Assembly (NCBI RefSeq): GCF_002943425.1
Contig: NZ_PTRA01000001.1
Span: 2,666,001-2,730,000 of the forward strand
Direction of reading: 5' to 3'
DNA from: Siphonobacter curvatus
Lineage (GTDB): Bacteria > Bacteroidota > Bacteroidia > Cytophagales > Spirosomataceae
Length of the DNA stretch: 64,000 nucleotides
A program made the position numbers and the translations under genes. Below are positions 1 through 9,720 of the stretch, piece after piece (the first letter of the stretch is position 1; every line of letters starts with the position of its first letter). Below the pieces are notes generated by a model. That model searched no databases, was not told where the DNA came from, and worked only from the letters and a program-made list of their open reading frames with translations.

Positions 1-475
1 CATAAATCATAGTAGGGACGATGACAATACTACGGATTCCCCGCTGGGCTGCTTTAAGCACGGTATCGTTGATGACGACCCGCTGGGCTTTTTCCAGCCG
101 TGGTTCAAGCGGAACATCTTCGTGGTACACAACGTCGCTCCTTTGCCCCACTGACTTATCGCCCACTAGACTGGAGCCGGAGGTGTGAATGAACGTTTTT
201 CCGGTTCCTTCCAGAGCTTCGAGAAACGTGGCTACTACGTGTACATCATCGGCGTCGGCAGTATTAATCACGGCATCCGCTTGGCGAGCTTCTTCCCGTA
301 ATAATTTCAGATTGTGCAAATGTCCGATGACTGGGGTAATTCCTAATGCTTTGAGTTCTTCCGCGGCGGAAGCTTTCCGTACCAGGGCGGTGATTTCGTA
401 ACCTTTTTCGAGTAATACCCGGGCAATGGAACCGCCAATGTAACCCGTGGCTCCGGTAATGAATATTTTTTTCAT
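1..475 (-). CDS. NAD(P)-dependent epimerase/dehydratase-like protein, C-terminus outside window
   Basis: Reads from an ATG at 475 leftward off the window edge, so only about 158 N-terminal residues are present. The N-terminus MKKIFITGATGYIGGSIA carries the GxxGxxG dinucleotide-binding motif of extended short-chain dehydrogenases (epimerase or NmrA-like), and the segment FIHTSGSSLVGD matches the conserved beta-strand carrying the active-site Ser/Thr region. It follows the aldo/keto reductase with a 15-bp gap, which suggests one redox operon with the AraC regulator upstream. The substrate cannot be told. The family call is secure, the function is not. Confidence 0.85.
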   Translation of the reverse strand, partial: MKKIFITGATGYIGGSIARVLLEKGYEITALVRKASAAEELKALGITPVIGHLHNLKLLREEARQADAVINTADADDVHVVATFLEALEGTGKTFIHTSGSSLVGDKSVGQRSDVVYHEDVPLEPRLEKAQRVVINDTVLKAAQRGIRSIVIVPTMIY

Positions 476-490
476 GGCTAATGGACTAAG

Positions 491-1480
491 TTAAGCGTAT
501 ACTGTTTCGAGTTGTTGATTGATAAACGTCATTTCTTCCGCCCGAATGTCCACGTGCATGGCCTGGGCATTTTCAATGGCCTGCGTAGCATTACGAGCCC
601 CCGCCAGTACCACACTAATACCGGGTTGCAAGGTGGTCCAGCGTAATACTAATTGTGATACAGTGGCTCCTTTGGCTTCGGCCAGGGGAGTGATTGCGGC
701 TAGAAATGTTTTTATTTTTTCCGCCGGAAACTGGCCAAAATAGCCGTTGCGGTGATCGTCGGCTTTGAGTTGGGAATCTTTAAAATACTTGCCCGTAAGT
801 AAACCCCGTTCCAGCGGACTGTAAGCAATGATGGACAGGTTCTTCTTCTGGGTGTACGGTACGATATCTGCTTCAATACTGCGGTTGAGCATACTGTAGG
901 AAACCTGTTCGGAAGCCAGCGATAGCGTTCTTTCGGCTTCTTTCAGTTGATCCAGCGAGTAATTACATACACCCGCCGCCCGGATTTTACCCTGTTGAAG
1001 TAAGGTTGCCAGAGCTTCCATCGTCTCGTCAATGGGCGTGGTGGCGTCAGGCCAGTGTACTTGCAACAAATCAATGTAATCAGTCCCGAGGCGATGGAGA
1101 CTTTCTTCGAGTTCCTTGATGATAGCCGTTCGGGCCGTATATTTATAAACGGGTACGGTGTTACCCTGCTCTTCGGCGTCGAAAAAATACTCACCTCGCC
1201 CCTGATTACTCTGGTCCCATACTAACCCGAACTTCGTCAGGATCTGAATCTGATCACGGTTTTTGCCTTTGATGGCTTCCCCAATCATTTCTTCACTCCG
1301 GCCCAGTCCGTAGAAAGGAGCCGTATCGATACTGGTTACGCCTTCATCCAGCGACGCGTGAATGGCCGCAATTGAATCTTTTTTCGCATTGCCACCCCAC
1401 ATTGTACCGCCAATGGCAAAGGCTCCGTAAGTGAGGGCCGATACGAACACTCCGCTCGATCCTAATTCTGTATATTCCAT
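491..1480 (-). CDS. Aldo/keto reductase
   Basis: 329 residues from the ATG at 1480. The open frame extends 45 codons further upstream, but family homology begins at MEYTELGSSGVFVSALTYGA, typical of aldo/keto reductases of about 330 residues. Visible family landmarks are SIDTAPFYGLGRSEEMIGEA (catalytic Asp and Tyr), a Lys in ILTKFGLVWD, HWPDATTP, and the C-terminal NADPH-binding part around VVLAGARNATQ. It would be a cytoplasmic NADPH-dependent reductase of carbonyl compounds. It lies between an AraC-type regulator and an epimerase-like gene in the same direction, so it is likely controlled by that regulator. Confidence 0.93.
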   Translation of the reverse strand: MEYTELGSSGVFVSALTYGAFAIGGTMWGGNAKKDSIAAIHASLDEGVTSIDTAPFYGLGRSEEMIGEAIKGKNRDQIQILTKFGLVWDQSNQGRGEYFFDAEEQGNTVPVYKYTARTAIIKELEESLHRLGTDYIDLLQVHWPDATTPIDETMEALATLLQQGKIRAAGVCNYSLDQLKEAERTLSLASEQVSYSMLNRSIEADIVPYTQKKNLSIIAYSPLERGLLTGKYFKDSQLKADDHRNGYFGQFPAEKIKTFLAAITPLAEAKGATVSQLVLRWTTLQPGISVVLAGARNATQAIENAQAMHVDIRAEEMTFINQQLETVYA

Positions 1481-1663
1481 GACTTTACTAAAGTACCGCC
1501 CGTCTATGGCGGTTGTTTGTTGTTCAATTGATGAGGCAAAATTAGCCGTCGTCAACCGGAGAAACTGGACCGCATTTCGGAAGAACGGGTACTTTATACA
1601 GAATGGATCGTTCATAAAAAAAGCTGCCCTTCGGGAGACAGCTTAATCCAGGTAGCACGTAGG

Positions 1664-2620
1664 TTAATGGGCTTTTTCTCGGTGCTGTTTAGGCGTGCGA
1701 TTGGTATAGCGTTTAAAGAAACGCGAGAAATACGAAGGGTCTTCAAATTTCAGCAGAAAACAGATTTCGGCTACGCTTAGCTGCGTATTCAGCAGCAATT
1801 GGGAAGCTTCTTTGAGCGTTCGTTCACGAATGAGTTCACCCGGTGTCTTTCCTGCCACAGCTTTGATTGTATCATTCAGGTGATTTTGCGTAACATTCAG
1901 CTTTGCCGCATAGGTAGCCAACGATTGCGTCTGAATGGGTTGGAGCTGTTTGAGCGGCTCAAAATCCTGTTCAAACAGCCTAGTAAAGGCTTTCGTCAAT
2001 CGTAATCCGGCGGTACTTTGATCATTGAGGCATTGTTCAGGGTCGCATACCATCATTCGCTGGGCTTTTTGTAGAATGACGGTAAGAAAGGCCCGAATCA
2101 AATCAGCCTTATGGGGGTTTGGGGAGTGATACTCCTCCTCGATCTCCCGGAAGAAATTGCTAAAGTATTGCGTTTGAGCTTCGTCGAGGTACAGAGCCGA
2201 ACTACCTTCGATATTGAAAAAAGGATATGAAGCGAGTGTTTGCTGGTCCTTGAGATTTTCCTGAAAGAAATCGGAGGTAAAGGCACAGAAATAGCCGGCG
2301 TGTTCATCAACTGTAGTTTGCCAGGAAGTAATCATGCCGGGTGATACAAAGCAGAGCATACCGGGTTTAAGGTAGTACTCGTTTACGCCGAAGGTATGGA
2401 TTCCCTCACCGCCGGTAATGAGAATGACCATGTAAAAATCCAGTCGGTTGGAGGTAATGGTTTGCTGACAGCGAAACCGGAAATCATCCCGCCGATGGAT
2501 TTCAAAATGAGCTACACTAGCTCGAATCGCTTCTTCGGACCACGCCGAATCGCCCTGAAAATATCGTTTCCGGAAGCTTTCCGTCGTATACGTCGGAATC
2601 AAGGACGTTTTCGTTTTCAT
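1664..2620 (-). CDS. AraC-family transcriptional regulator
   Basis: 318 residues from ATG 2620 (a TTG two codons upstream is less likely). The N-terminal half is a cupin-like ligand domain (GGEGIHTFGVNEYYLKPG). The C-terminal 100 residues form the double helix-turn-helix of AraC proteins (LNVTQNHLNDTIKAVAGKTP, then VAEICFLLKFEDPSYFSRFF and the signature FKRYTNRTPKQHR). It is the first gene of a minus-strand run with the aldo/keto reductase and the epimerase-like gene, and probably regulates them. Confidence 0.93.
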   Translation of the reverse strand: MKTKTSLIPTYTTESFRKRYFQGDSAWSEEAIRASVAHFEIHRRDDFRFRCQQTITSNRLDFYMVILITGGEGIHTFGVNEYYLKPGMLCFVSPGMITSWQTTVDEHAGYFCAFTSDFFQENLKDQQTLASYPFFNIEGSSALYLDEAQTQYFSNFFREIEEEYHSPNPHKADLIRAFLTVILQKAQRMMVCDPEQCLNDQSTAGLRLTKAFTRLFEQDFEPLKQLQPIQTQSLATYAAKLNVTQNHLNDTIKAVAGKTPGELIRERTLKEASQLLLNTQLSVAEICFLLKFEDPSYFSRFFKRYTNRTPKQHREKAH

Positions 2621-2782
2621 GACCAATAACCGGATGGTGTAAGATTATCAGAACGATACGGGCAAGAAAAAGTTCAGGAGAGATAGTTCAACAAAGCTAG
2701 TCTAAGCTTATAGAAGTGAAGTAGCCCTTTAGAATTACTTCTACAATTTATTATAGTATTAGCCACAAAAAGACCTGTACAA

Positions 2783-3177
2783 CTATTTATAGGGGTCTTT
2801 GTCTTTAAAAGAACGTACTGGTACAAAACTCGAACTCTTTTTTCTTATTTTCCGACCTATTATTTTAACTTTTTCAGTTCTTTGTTTAGATATTTCCTCA
2901 CGGGCTTTCCTCCATACGGTTTTTTGTTTCGATTTTGTCAATAGCGTTGTAGTAAATGAGCTTGGCAACAATGGCAGGTTCTGATGTATGAAAAGCAGAT
3001 TTCTTCGTCAGTGTTATTAAAACCACCTTTTAGAACCTATTCCTTTACTTCGGACAGGCATTTTAGAATTAATTGTATTACAGCCTTTATTCGTTGTATC
3101 GAGCAATCAACCTCAATCTCCAATTCGTTGATTGCTATTTCCAGCCTTTGTAATATTTTACTATAGAATTTATCCAT
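2783..3177 (-). pseudogene. rteC: RteC-like regulator relic, several frame breaks
   Basis: Reading leftward from ATG 3177 gives MDKFYSKILQRLEIAINELE, then an in-frame TAG (3037-3039) where RteC proteins have a KEYVL-type tyrosine. The recognisable continuation VLKGGFNNTDEEI lies in the same frame. The next conserved piece (YYNAIDKIETK) and the NKKEFEFC segment fall in other frames. RteC proteins regulate excision of CTnDOT-type conjugative transposons. No conjugation genes are visible nearby, so this looks like a relic of a lost element. The alignment is from memory of the family, so the exact number of lesions is uncertain. Confidence 0.6.
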
Positions 3178-3207
3178 TCCGTTATCTTGATTGACCCTTG
3201 GTAAAGA

Positions 3208-3791
3208 TCAGATATTGGATAGTTTGCTTAAATACTCGCTTCCTAACGGAGATATTTCATAGCCAACGTTATGGCTTATGGTCAAGCCTAAGTTTTTCAG
3301 TTTTCGGATATTCAGCTTCAACCATTCTTTTCCAAATCCTGTCAATTTTGCTATACCTATGGCGTGTAAATTGGGATTGTTTTTTATGGTTAATAGAACT
3401 TTGTTTGTCCAATGTCCCTGCTTACTATAATTATCCAACCGCTCTAACTTTTTTTTAAATCTACAAACCCCTGTTCTGATAGTCGTGTTTGCTCCCTCAA
3501 CTTAATTCGTGGGTCTGCGGAATAATAGCTGACGGATATTTTGAAAATCGTTCCTGTGCTGCTGGGTGTAAATGATTTTAGTAATTGTTGTTTACCTGTA
3601 AAACCTGCCTGTATTGCGTCTTGTTCAGTTATATCATTTTCGCTTATGGTTTCAATTTTACCGATTTTAACCAAGCCAACAGACGTATGCAAAAGGCTTC
3701 CGCATTTTACAGAAGCCTTTTGCCACTTACGAAATGCAAATGTAATTTCTCCCGATTTAATACCTTGTAGGTGTATTCCCTTAAATAGCAT
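3208..3791 (-). pseudogene. ASCH-domain / winged-helix protein, split by a frameshift at an A8 run
   Basis: Two minus-strand frames join end to end. Bases 3791 to 3444 encode 115 residues of an ASCH-like domain (HLQGIKSGEITFAFRKWQKA; ASCH folds bind RNA or modified nucleotides). Bases 3438 to 3208 encode 76 residues that look like a winged helix (IAKLTGFGKEWLKLNIRKLK). They meet at a run of eight A on the coding strand (plus positions 3449-3456). With nine A the frame reads DLKKKLERLDNYSKQ without a stop, so the original gene was probably one protein of about 193 residues. It is either a decayed gene, a slippage-regulated gene or a sequencing slip. Confidence 0.65.
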
Positions 3792-3793
3792 GA

Positions 3794-4648
3794 TTATAAT
3801 TCTTTTACATACTTCTTCAAATCAAATGACTTTCTGCCAAGCAATTTCTCAAGTGTACTGTCCACATGGGAAAATTCGCCTACTTTAATCCCATTCGCCA
3901 TACTGACCAATAAATCCACGACCTCGACAGGCATTTGATAGCTAATTAGTTCTTCTCTGAATACTTCATCTGAAATATCCACATGGTTTATGGTTATACT
4001 TTTTTCTGTACTTATCAACCGTGCCAATTCATTAAATGAATATGCTGTGTTACCTGTTATTTCATAGATCTTATTTCCATGTGCATTTCCCGTTAATACG
4101 TTTACAATGGCTTCCGCTATGTCCGCCCGTGACACAAAACTTACTTTCCCACTCCCCGATGGATAACGGATTTCATTCGTTTGTAAGGCGTTCCCAATCA
4201 GTTCGGGTATGGCTTCCATATACATACTGTTTCTGAAAAACGTGTACGGGATATTTGACTTTCTTATCAGTTCTTCCGTATGGTATTGCGTTTGTGTTCC
4301 TTGAAAAACGGTGTTCGGTCGAGTTTGCACCATACTGGTATAAACAATGTGCTTTACGTTGTTTTCTACGATTGCATTTACAACATTCCTTTCCTGCTGT
4401 TTGGCTGTCTCTATATCCACTCCGATAGTAGATATTTGCAATACTGTTTCCACACCTTTAAAGACTTGTTTAAGTGTACTGTAATCGTTGTAATCTGCTT
4501 GTCTGACAGTTACGCCCTTTTCTTTAAATTCATTTATCGTTTCGGGATTTCTGACAATGGCAACAATATCGGTTGGTGCGACTTTCTGTAACAAAAATGG
4601 AATGGTTGCTTTGCCTAAATTTCCATTTGCTCCTGTAATGGCTATCAT
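3794..4648 (-). CDS. NmrA-like NAD(P)-binding oxidoreductase
   Basis: 284 residues from ATG 4648, preceded by AGGAAAG as ribosome binding site; the open frame upstream of it overlaps the neighbouring gene and lacks homology. MIAITGANGNLGKATIPFL contains the GxxGxxG Rossmann motif. IVYTSMVQTRP and FFRNSMYMEAIPE are typical of NmrA/quinone-oxidoreductase QorB-like proteins. It starts 10 bp after the stop of the glyoxalase-fold gene, so the two were one operon. Likely a cytoplasmic NAD(P)H-binding reductase or redox sensor; substrate unknown. Confidence 0.88.
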   Translation of the reverse strand: MIAITGANGNLGKATIPFLLQKVAPTDIVAIVRNPETINEFKEKGVTVRQADYNDYSTLKQVFKGVETVLQISTIGVDIETAKQQERNVVNAIVENNVKHIVYTSMVQTRPNTVFQGTQTQYHTEELIRKSNIPYTFFRNSMYMEAIPELIGNALQTNEIRYPSGSGKVSFVSRADIAEAIVNVLTGNAHGNKIYEITGNTAYSFNELARLISTEKSITINHVDISDEVFREELISYQMPVEVVDLLVSMANGIKVGEFSHVDSTLEKLLGRKSFDLKKYVKEL

Positions 4649-4658
4649 AACTTTCCTT

Positions 4659-5023
4659 TTAGGCTTCCAATGCAAACAAAGCGAGCCGATTACCCTCACT
4701 ATCCAAAATATGTGCAATAAAGCCCGATTTTATAGGTATTGTTTCCAATATAATTTTACCGTTGCTTGCTTTCACTCTTTCAAGGACAAGGCTTAATTTT
4801 TGCCCTGCATTAAAATATAGAATTGCGGACTGATTGGGTTCATTGCCTTGATTTTGCACCAACAAGCCAGAGACATTGCTACCATTAAATGGAAAAGTCA
4901 AGGATTTAAAACCCCCGATTTCCATTTGTGTCAATGAGATTTCCAATACATTCTCATAGATTTTTTTGCCCTGTCAAAATCGTTTACTGGCAGTTCAAAC
5001 CAAGTAATTACATTGTTCATCAT
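4659..5023 (-). pseudogene. VOC (glyoxalase/bleomycin-resistance) family protein, frameshifted
   Basis: Starting at ATG 5023 or 5020 the frame reads MNNVITWFELPVNDFDRAKK and then runs out of frame. The rest (LEISLTQMEIGGFKSLTFPF through DSEGNRLALFALEA) is in another frame and open to 4659. The break is at a run of seven A on the coding strand (plus 4961-4967). One more A restores RAKKIYENVLEISL, the usual VOC family start. The family contains metal-dependent lyases, dioxygenases and drug-binding proteins. It sits directly upstream of the NmrA-like gene and downstream of an AraC regulator, an arrangement common in Bacteroidota. Confidence 0.7.
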
Positions 5024-5092
5024 TTTTAATTTTTGTGATGGAACAAAATTATCTTGAATTGAAATTTCAAAATTGGATAAAACCGACAGGGA

Positions 5093-5875
5093 TTATATTT
5101 TCCATTCAGGAAAGTTCTCTACATGTTCATTGGTCTGCTGAATGAACTGTTTAGGATTCATTCCTGTAAACGCCTTGAACTCCCTAATGTAGTGTGATTG
5201 GTCAAAATAATCGTTTTGGTACGCTAAGTCCGTAAGGTTGTAGAAATCTTTTTGACGTAATGCTTGTAAGCCCGACTGAAAACGGACGATCCTTGAAAAT
5301 GCCTTTGGGGATATGCCGACATAGTGTCTTATCAATCTTTCCAAAGAACGTTCGGATAAATTCATTTCCGTTTGAATGTCTTTCAATGTCTTTCCATTTT
5401 GCAGAAGCCTAGTTGCAAAATCTGCTTTCTTAGCATGATGTTCTACCTGTCGTATCCGTTTAAGAAAAAAGTGTGAGATAATCTCAATTTTATCATGTGC
5501 CGAAGTTGCATTGACAAGTTGCTCAAGAATTGGGTCGGTGGTAAGGTTGTCTATTGAAATGTGTTGGTTAGTCAGTTCAAATGCATCTATATTGAAAATG
5601 GTTTTTAGTGCTGTTGGTTGCAGATATACGCCAATACTTCTAAAATTTCTTATTGCTTTTTGTTCACTATGATAGGTTGTTTGCCCGTACAAAAACATTT
5701 GCGGTAAGACCTGATGTTTGTTGTCGAGAAAGAGGTTTGCTTCTTCTTGAAATATAAGCCCAGATAACCCGTCTGGTATAATTTTAAAAATTTTATCGCC
5801 AACATCTTCCAATATCCAAAAGTATCGGATATAGTCCTGTAAAGGCTTGATTGGAAGAATCTTTTGATAATACAT
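5093..5875 (-). CDS. AraC-family transcriptional regulator
   Basis: 260 residues. The N-terminal part (LQDYIRYFWILED, then GQTTYHSEQ) resembles the DUF6597-type sensor domain found on short AraC regulators. The C-terminal half has the two helix-turn-helix units (LKDIQTEMNLSERSLERLIR and LTDLAYQNDYFDQSHYIREF) and the ending FTGMNPKQFIQQ. It is upstream and in the same direction as the VOC and NmrA-like genes with a 70-bp gap, so it is a plausible regulator of them. It is AT-rich compared with the first AraC gene, consistent with acquired DNA. Confidence 0.9.
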   Translation of the reverse strand: MYYQKILPIKPLQDYIRYFWILEDVGDKIFKIIPDGLSGLIFQEEANLFLDNKHQVLPQMFLYGQTTYHSEQKAIRNFRSIGVYLQPTALKTIFNIDAFELTNQHISIDNLTTDPILEQLVNATSAHDKIEIISHFFLKRIRQVEHHAKKADFATRLLQNGKTLKDIQTEMNLSERSLERLIRHYVGISPKAFSRIVRFQSGLQALRQKDFYNLTDLAYQNDYFDQSHYIREFKAFTGMNPKQFIQQTNEHVENFPEWKI

Positions 5876-6606
5876 TATTTGTCTTTAAGAATATCAAGAT
5901 AGGATTTTTTATAAACAAGTCAAATGTTATAACTCGTCACGTTGTACAATCTTTATAATACCTATCTACTCCATATCTCAACCTATTTGCTCAAATACCA
6001 AATTTGGAGGGTGTTATTATTACCTGTTAAGGCAAGTAGTTTTGAGGCACAGAATGAATTTCGATCACCTCAATATGTTCTGATGAACAGAAAGTAGTGT
6101 ATGATATTCGTTTGGGATGTGTAGTCGAAATTGCCTACGTTCTAATATCTGTGTGACCTTATTAATCTCTTTTTATTTATTCGGTAATGAGAGGAGGTGC
6201 TGTTTTGTTTCTCTATCACTACCTTAATTGCTTATTCATTCGTTCAAAGGTCGGAGTATACTATGTTTCGTTTCAACTGAAAAATACTATCCGCAAATTG
6301 GAGATTTTTTAACAAACCGAAGGTTTGACCTTGTAAAGCATAAAAACACTGATCTACCTTTGCCCTTGAAAATGGAACGAATAGAATACCGACTTTTCAA
6401 TAAAAATTGTTAAATAGCTGAGAAATAATGATGTCAGAGATAAATAAGTAAAAGCGGGTTCGATGTTCCCTAAATTTCTGTCATTATGTAAGATACAACA
6501 TCGAATCCCAAAGATGAATTCAGTTCCAAGGTATATCTATCAGAATACCAGTAAATTATAGGGAAATAAAAAAGGGACAAATCTGTTATTTTCAGACTTG
6601 TTCCAG
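5876..6606. other. 730-bp gene-poor stretch with two hairpins
   Basis: No convincing gene. The only open frame over 60 codons (6228-6413, plus) has no ribosome binding site or recognisable homology. An inverted repeat is present at 6456-6467 and 6497-6509 (GGGTTCGATGTT against AACATCGAATCCC, one bulge). A second hairpin at 6573-6604 is described separately. Confidence 0.5.
6573..6604 (-). terminator. Probable terminator of the tRNA-Arg-like 3' fragment
   Basis: On the minus strand the sequence just after the tRNA fragment folds as GGAACAAGTCTG, loop, CAGATTTGTCCC (10 of 12 pairs) followed by a run of six T. This is the expected position and strand for the terminator of a minus-strand tRNA gene. 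Confidence 0.5.
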
Positions 6607-6654
6607 TAAGTGATTCCAGCAGGACTCGAACCTGCAACCTACTGCTTAGAAGGC
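6607..6654 (-). repeat. Attachment-site repeat: 3' end of a tRNA-Arg(TCT)-like gene, left copy
   Basis: On the minus strand this reads as the 3' part of a tRNA: anticodon loop CTTCTAA (anticodon TCT), stem GCAGT, T-arm GCAGG-TTCGAGT-CCTGC, then an acceptor strand. The same 48 bases recur at 17934-17981 with one mismatch, again just before a plus-strand tyrosine recombinase. The 5' half of the tRNA is absent at both copies. This is the usual footprint of integration into a tRNA 3' end; the intact tRNA is expected outside the window to the right. Confidence 0.8.
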
Positions 6655-6814
6655 ATCAAAAATAAAATACCTATCTTACACCTCTTTCTTACCTAAGTAA
6701 AATACTTTACAGATACACAGCACTTTACTTTATATACTCATTCTTCCACATACCCTTTTTATCACTTATAATTGTAGGCAATGTAGGTGAGTTTGTAGGT
6801 GAGTATCCATATCC

Positions 6815-8216
6815 ATGATTTCAATGAATGCTATTTCTGTAAACCTGAGTTTTGACACCTTAAAAGATGACCGAGTATCCGTAAAAATACGCATTACTTT
6901 CAAAAGAGAACAACGAAAATACGCTTTGCCCAACGCTGAGCCCGTTATTGTCTCTAAGGCCGTTTATCCAAAAATCGTATTATTTCATACTACGGGTAAC
7001 TTACGAGTTTCTGAGGAAGTCAGACAACAATACTTTCTAATCCGACCCCACCTGGAAACTGCAAAAGCGATCATAAAAAAGCTATCTCCCTTTGACTTCA
7101 AGACCTTTAAAATCTTATTTAGCAATTCTGGAGCAGAATCAACCAGCCAGAAGCTATCTGATTCGCATGTACCCAGCAACGGCAATCCCTTAAACATTCA
7201 CACCCGGTCAAACTACTGAAAGAGAAAGAGTACGCCCTTGGCAGCATCAAAAACGGAAATCTCTGTATATCGGCCAGTCAATCACTGATCAGGTTTCAAA
7301 AGGGTGCAGATCAATTGCTCTTTACAGACATTACTCCCGAATTCTTAGAAAAATACGAGTCATGGATGCTGAAATACGGAAAGCCCCTAAAAAACAAAAC
7401 GGCAAACCCCTACCCGCCTCTATCAATACCGTCAACATTTACACCAGGCAAATCAGGAAAGCCTTTAACTCAGCCATTAAGGATAAAATCATTTCGGAGA
7501 ACGCCTACCCTTTCAAGTCAGCTTACGTGATTCCCAGTGAAGAAGGTAACGCCAAAGCACTAGAACTTACTGACATCGAGAAGATCTTCCATTATAAGGC
7601 GGAACCGGGTTCCATTCGTCAGCGTAGTAAAGATTTATGGATCCTTACGTACTTATCGAATGGAATTAACATGAAAGACCTCTGTATGCTTCGCTGGCAC
7701 CAGGTCGATTTAATTACCAAAAAAATTACGTTCAAACACCAAAAGACCTTACGTACTCGCAAGGAGCGTCAAAAAGATATCATCGTCAACCTACACGATG
7801 AGAGTATTGAAATATTTAAACGTTGGGGCACGCCTAATTCACCCAATGAGTACGTATTCCCCCTTCTGAGCGATGACATGGATGAAAGCCGGAAACGATC
7901 AGTTATTGACTCTTTAATCAGCCTCACGAACAATCACTTATCTATCATAGCGAAAAAAGTAGGCATTTCGATCAAACTAAGAACGTACGAGGCTCGACAT
8001 TCATTCGCGACAGTTTTGTTGCAGTCAGAATCGGTACCTCTTTACTTTATTTCAGATGCGCTAGGACATACTACCTTTTCAACCACTGAGCGGTATTTAG
8101 GTCGTTTCAGCAAGAAGCAAAACAAGAAATACGTAGCTAACTTATCACCTAATAATAAAGACAAAAACCCTGATCGCATACATTGCGATTTACACTCTTT
8201 AAAGGTACATCGGTAA
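6815..8216 (+). pseudogene. Tyrosine recombinase (integrase), frameshifted
   Basis: Homologous along its length to the intact integrase at 18156. The N-terminal arm-binding part is open from 6815 (or ATG 6824) to 7219. The core-binding part (FTDITPEFLEKYESWMLKYG) is in a second frame, and the catalytic domain (7362-8216) in a third. The break near 7380 is a GGAAAG that would need one more A; another lies near 7195. Catalytic motifs YEARHSFATV and LGHTTFSTTERYL remain. It lies 160 bp from the left tRNA repeat and is presumably the dead integrase of the 6.6-18 kb element. Confidence 0.85.
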
Positions 8217-8412
8217 AAATTCATCCTTGATACTGATTTAAGGAACCGATATCTTTGCTAGGCAAGCAGCACATGAATAGATAGAACCTATTTCAATGGA
8301 TACTCGTGGGTATCTTTCTGAAATAGTTTTTTATTAGCACTTTAAAGCCTTTATTGTGTTAATTCTACAGACAGAGTTCACATATTGATTGATTATGCAA
8401 CAGATTTCTTGA

Positions 8413-9012
8413 ATGGAATACGAGAATAAGCGATACGAAATACTAAAAGGTCTTCCACCTTATGGTCCTATGTATATACCTGTTATTCACACAGACCATC
8501 CTTACCAAAGTCCTTACAGTGAAGGATTTGTCATACGGTTCCATACTTCTCAGGGCGAAAGCTGGGTGGCTAATTTTATGGTAGGAGGAACTGATTTTAA
8601 TCAAGTAGTCGACTTTTCCGAAACTGATTTAACGCTAGTCATTGCCGGCGGCAATGGCTATATAATGAATCGCAATCAGGTTAAGCCCCTCTCTACTTTC
8701 GGTGGTGATCTACAAATGGCTTTATTTACTCCTCAAAACGAAGTTGTTGCTGCAAATTCCACTGATATCTGCATTCTTAACTCAAAGGGAGAGCAGTGGA
8801 CTAGTCATAGACTTTCCTGGGATGGAATCAAGGATCTATGCCTGGAAGGAAGATTGCTTCAGGGATATAGTTATGATCCAATGGATGACAAGAATGAATG
8901 GGTTGCCTTTACCTTAGACTTAGATAGTAGGCAAACCAAGGGGGGGAGTTATGCAAAATATTATTATTCAGATGGCACTCCTAAGAAGACTAGGTTGTCG
9001 TGGCCATTTTAA
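8413..9012 (+). CDS. Hypothetical protein, probable beta-rich cargo
   Basis: 199 residues, no signal peptide or membrane segment. Aromatic- and glycine-rich, with motifs such as WVANFMVGGTDFNQVVDFSE, LVIAGGNGYIMN and YDPMDDKNEWVAFTLDL that suggest repeated beta-strands. I do not recognise a named family with confidence; similar unnamed proteins occur beside polymorphic toxins in other bacteria, but no toxin gene is visible here. It is AT-rich, alone on its strand, and located behind the broken integrase like cargo. Confidence 0.7.
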   Translation: MEYENKRYEILKGLPPYGPMYIPVIHTDHPYQSPYSEGFVIRFHTSQGESWVANFMVGGTDFNQVVDFSETDLTLVIAGGNGYIMNRNQVKPLSTFGGDLQMALFTPQNEVVAANSTDICILNSKGEQWTSHRLSWDGIKDLCLEGRLLQGYSYDPMDDKNEWVAFTLDLDSRQTKGGSYAKYYYSDGTPKKTRLSWPF

Positions 9013-9080
9013 GCTTAACATAAACTATACTTATAGAACAACAATACACTGTCACCGCGTTGTATGATCTTCCTATTGTA

Positions 9081-9569
9081 ATGAAGAAAACTTATATTCT
9101 ACTAATCTCTAGTATTCTCACCTTGTTACTTATCACTAGTTTAGGAGTAACATATCTACCTTCAATTTTTGGCTTCGTTCTATTTAGAACAAAGCAATAT
9201 GCTGTTTTTAATGATCAGCATCTGCCCCTAGATGCTTGTTTATTTGATAAGAAACAAACCCTTGATAATGAGTCAACTCATGAGTTAATCCTTTATTTTC
9301 CATCCGAGAATACCTATAATTATCTAACTATTGTTCCAGAGCATAAATTGATAGGGTTAGCTAACCGTACTAATAAAAACCTTTATGTGCTTCCTGGTGA
9401 AAAGCTGGCTTACATGTGTCCTGAAGGTTCATTGTTTACACCCTTAAATACTTTGTTCTTAAATCAACTGTTCAAGCATCATTTTTCGAAGGGCAGTATT
9501 GAGTTTGATACTTTTGATGATTTGAAGAAAATGGGTAAGCGTATTTTAATTAAAAATACAGTTTTATAA
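9081..9569 (+). CDS. Hypothetical membrane-anchored or secreted protein
   Basis: 162 residues from ATG 9081; the frame opens 21 bases earlier, but the start at MKKTYILLISSILTLLLITS gives a clean N-terminal signal or anchor segment. The remainder (HLPLDACLFDKKQTLDN, ELILYFPSENTYNYLTIVPE) has no family I recognise. It follows the 199-residue gene on the same strand after 68 bp, possibly co-transcribed. AT-rich cargo. Confidence 0.65.
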   Translation: MKKTYILLISSILTLLLITSLGVTYLPSIFGFVLFRTKQYAVFNDQHLPLDACLFDKKQTLDNESTHELILYFPSENTYNYLTIVPEHKLIGLANRTNKNLYVLPGEKLAYMCPEGSLFTPLNTLFLNQLFKHHFSKGSIEFDTFDDLKKMGKRILIKNTVL

Positions 9570-9720
9570 ATACCCCTTTTCATTACAGTTTGGACTTCAT
9601 AACATTTTACAAACGACCACTCAAGTAACGAAAAGGCCTCTGGGTAATATCTGGAATCCTTTCTACATAGTGAGTTATAGGGAACGCTATACTAAACAAC
9701 AACTTTGTATATGGACAAAT

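Noticed and set aside
2799-3166. Two plus-strand open frames of about 60 codons
   Set aside because: They are shadows of the RteC-like relic on the minus strand.
6228-6413. 61-codon plus-strand open frame
   Set aside because: No ribosome binding site, no homology, unnatural composition; in a gene-poor stretch.
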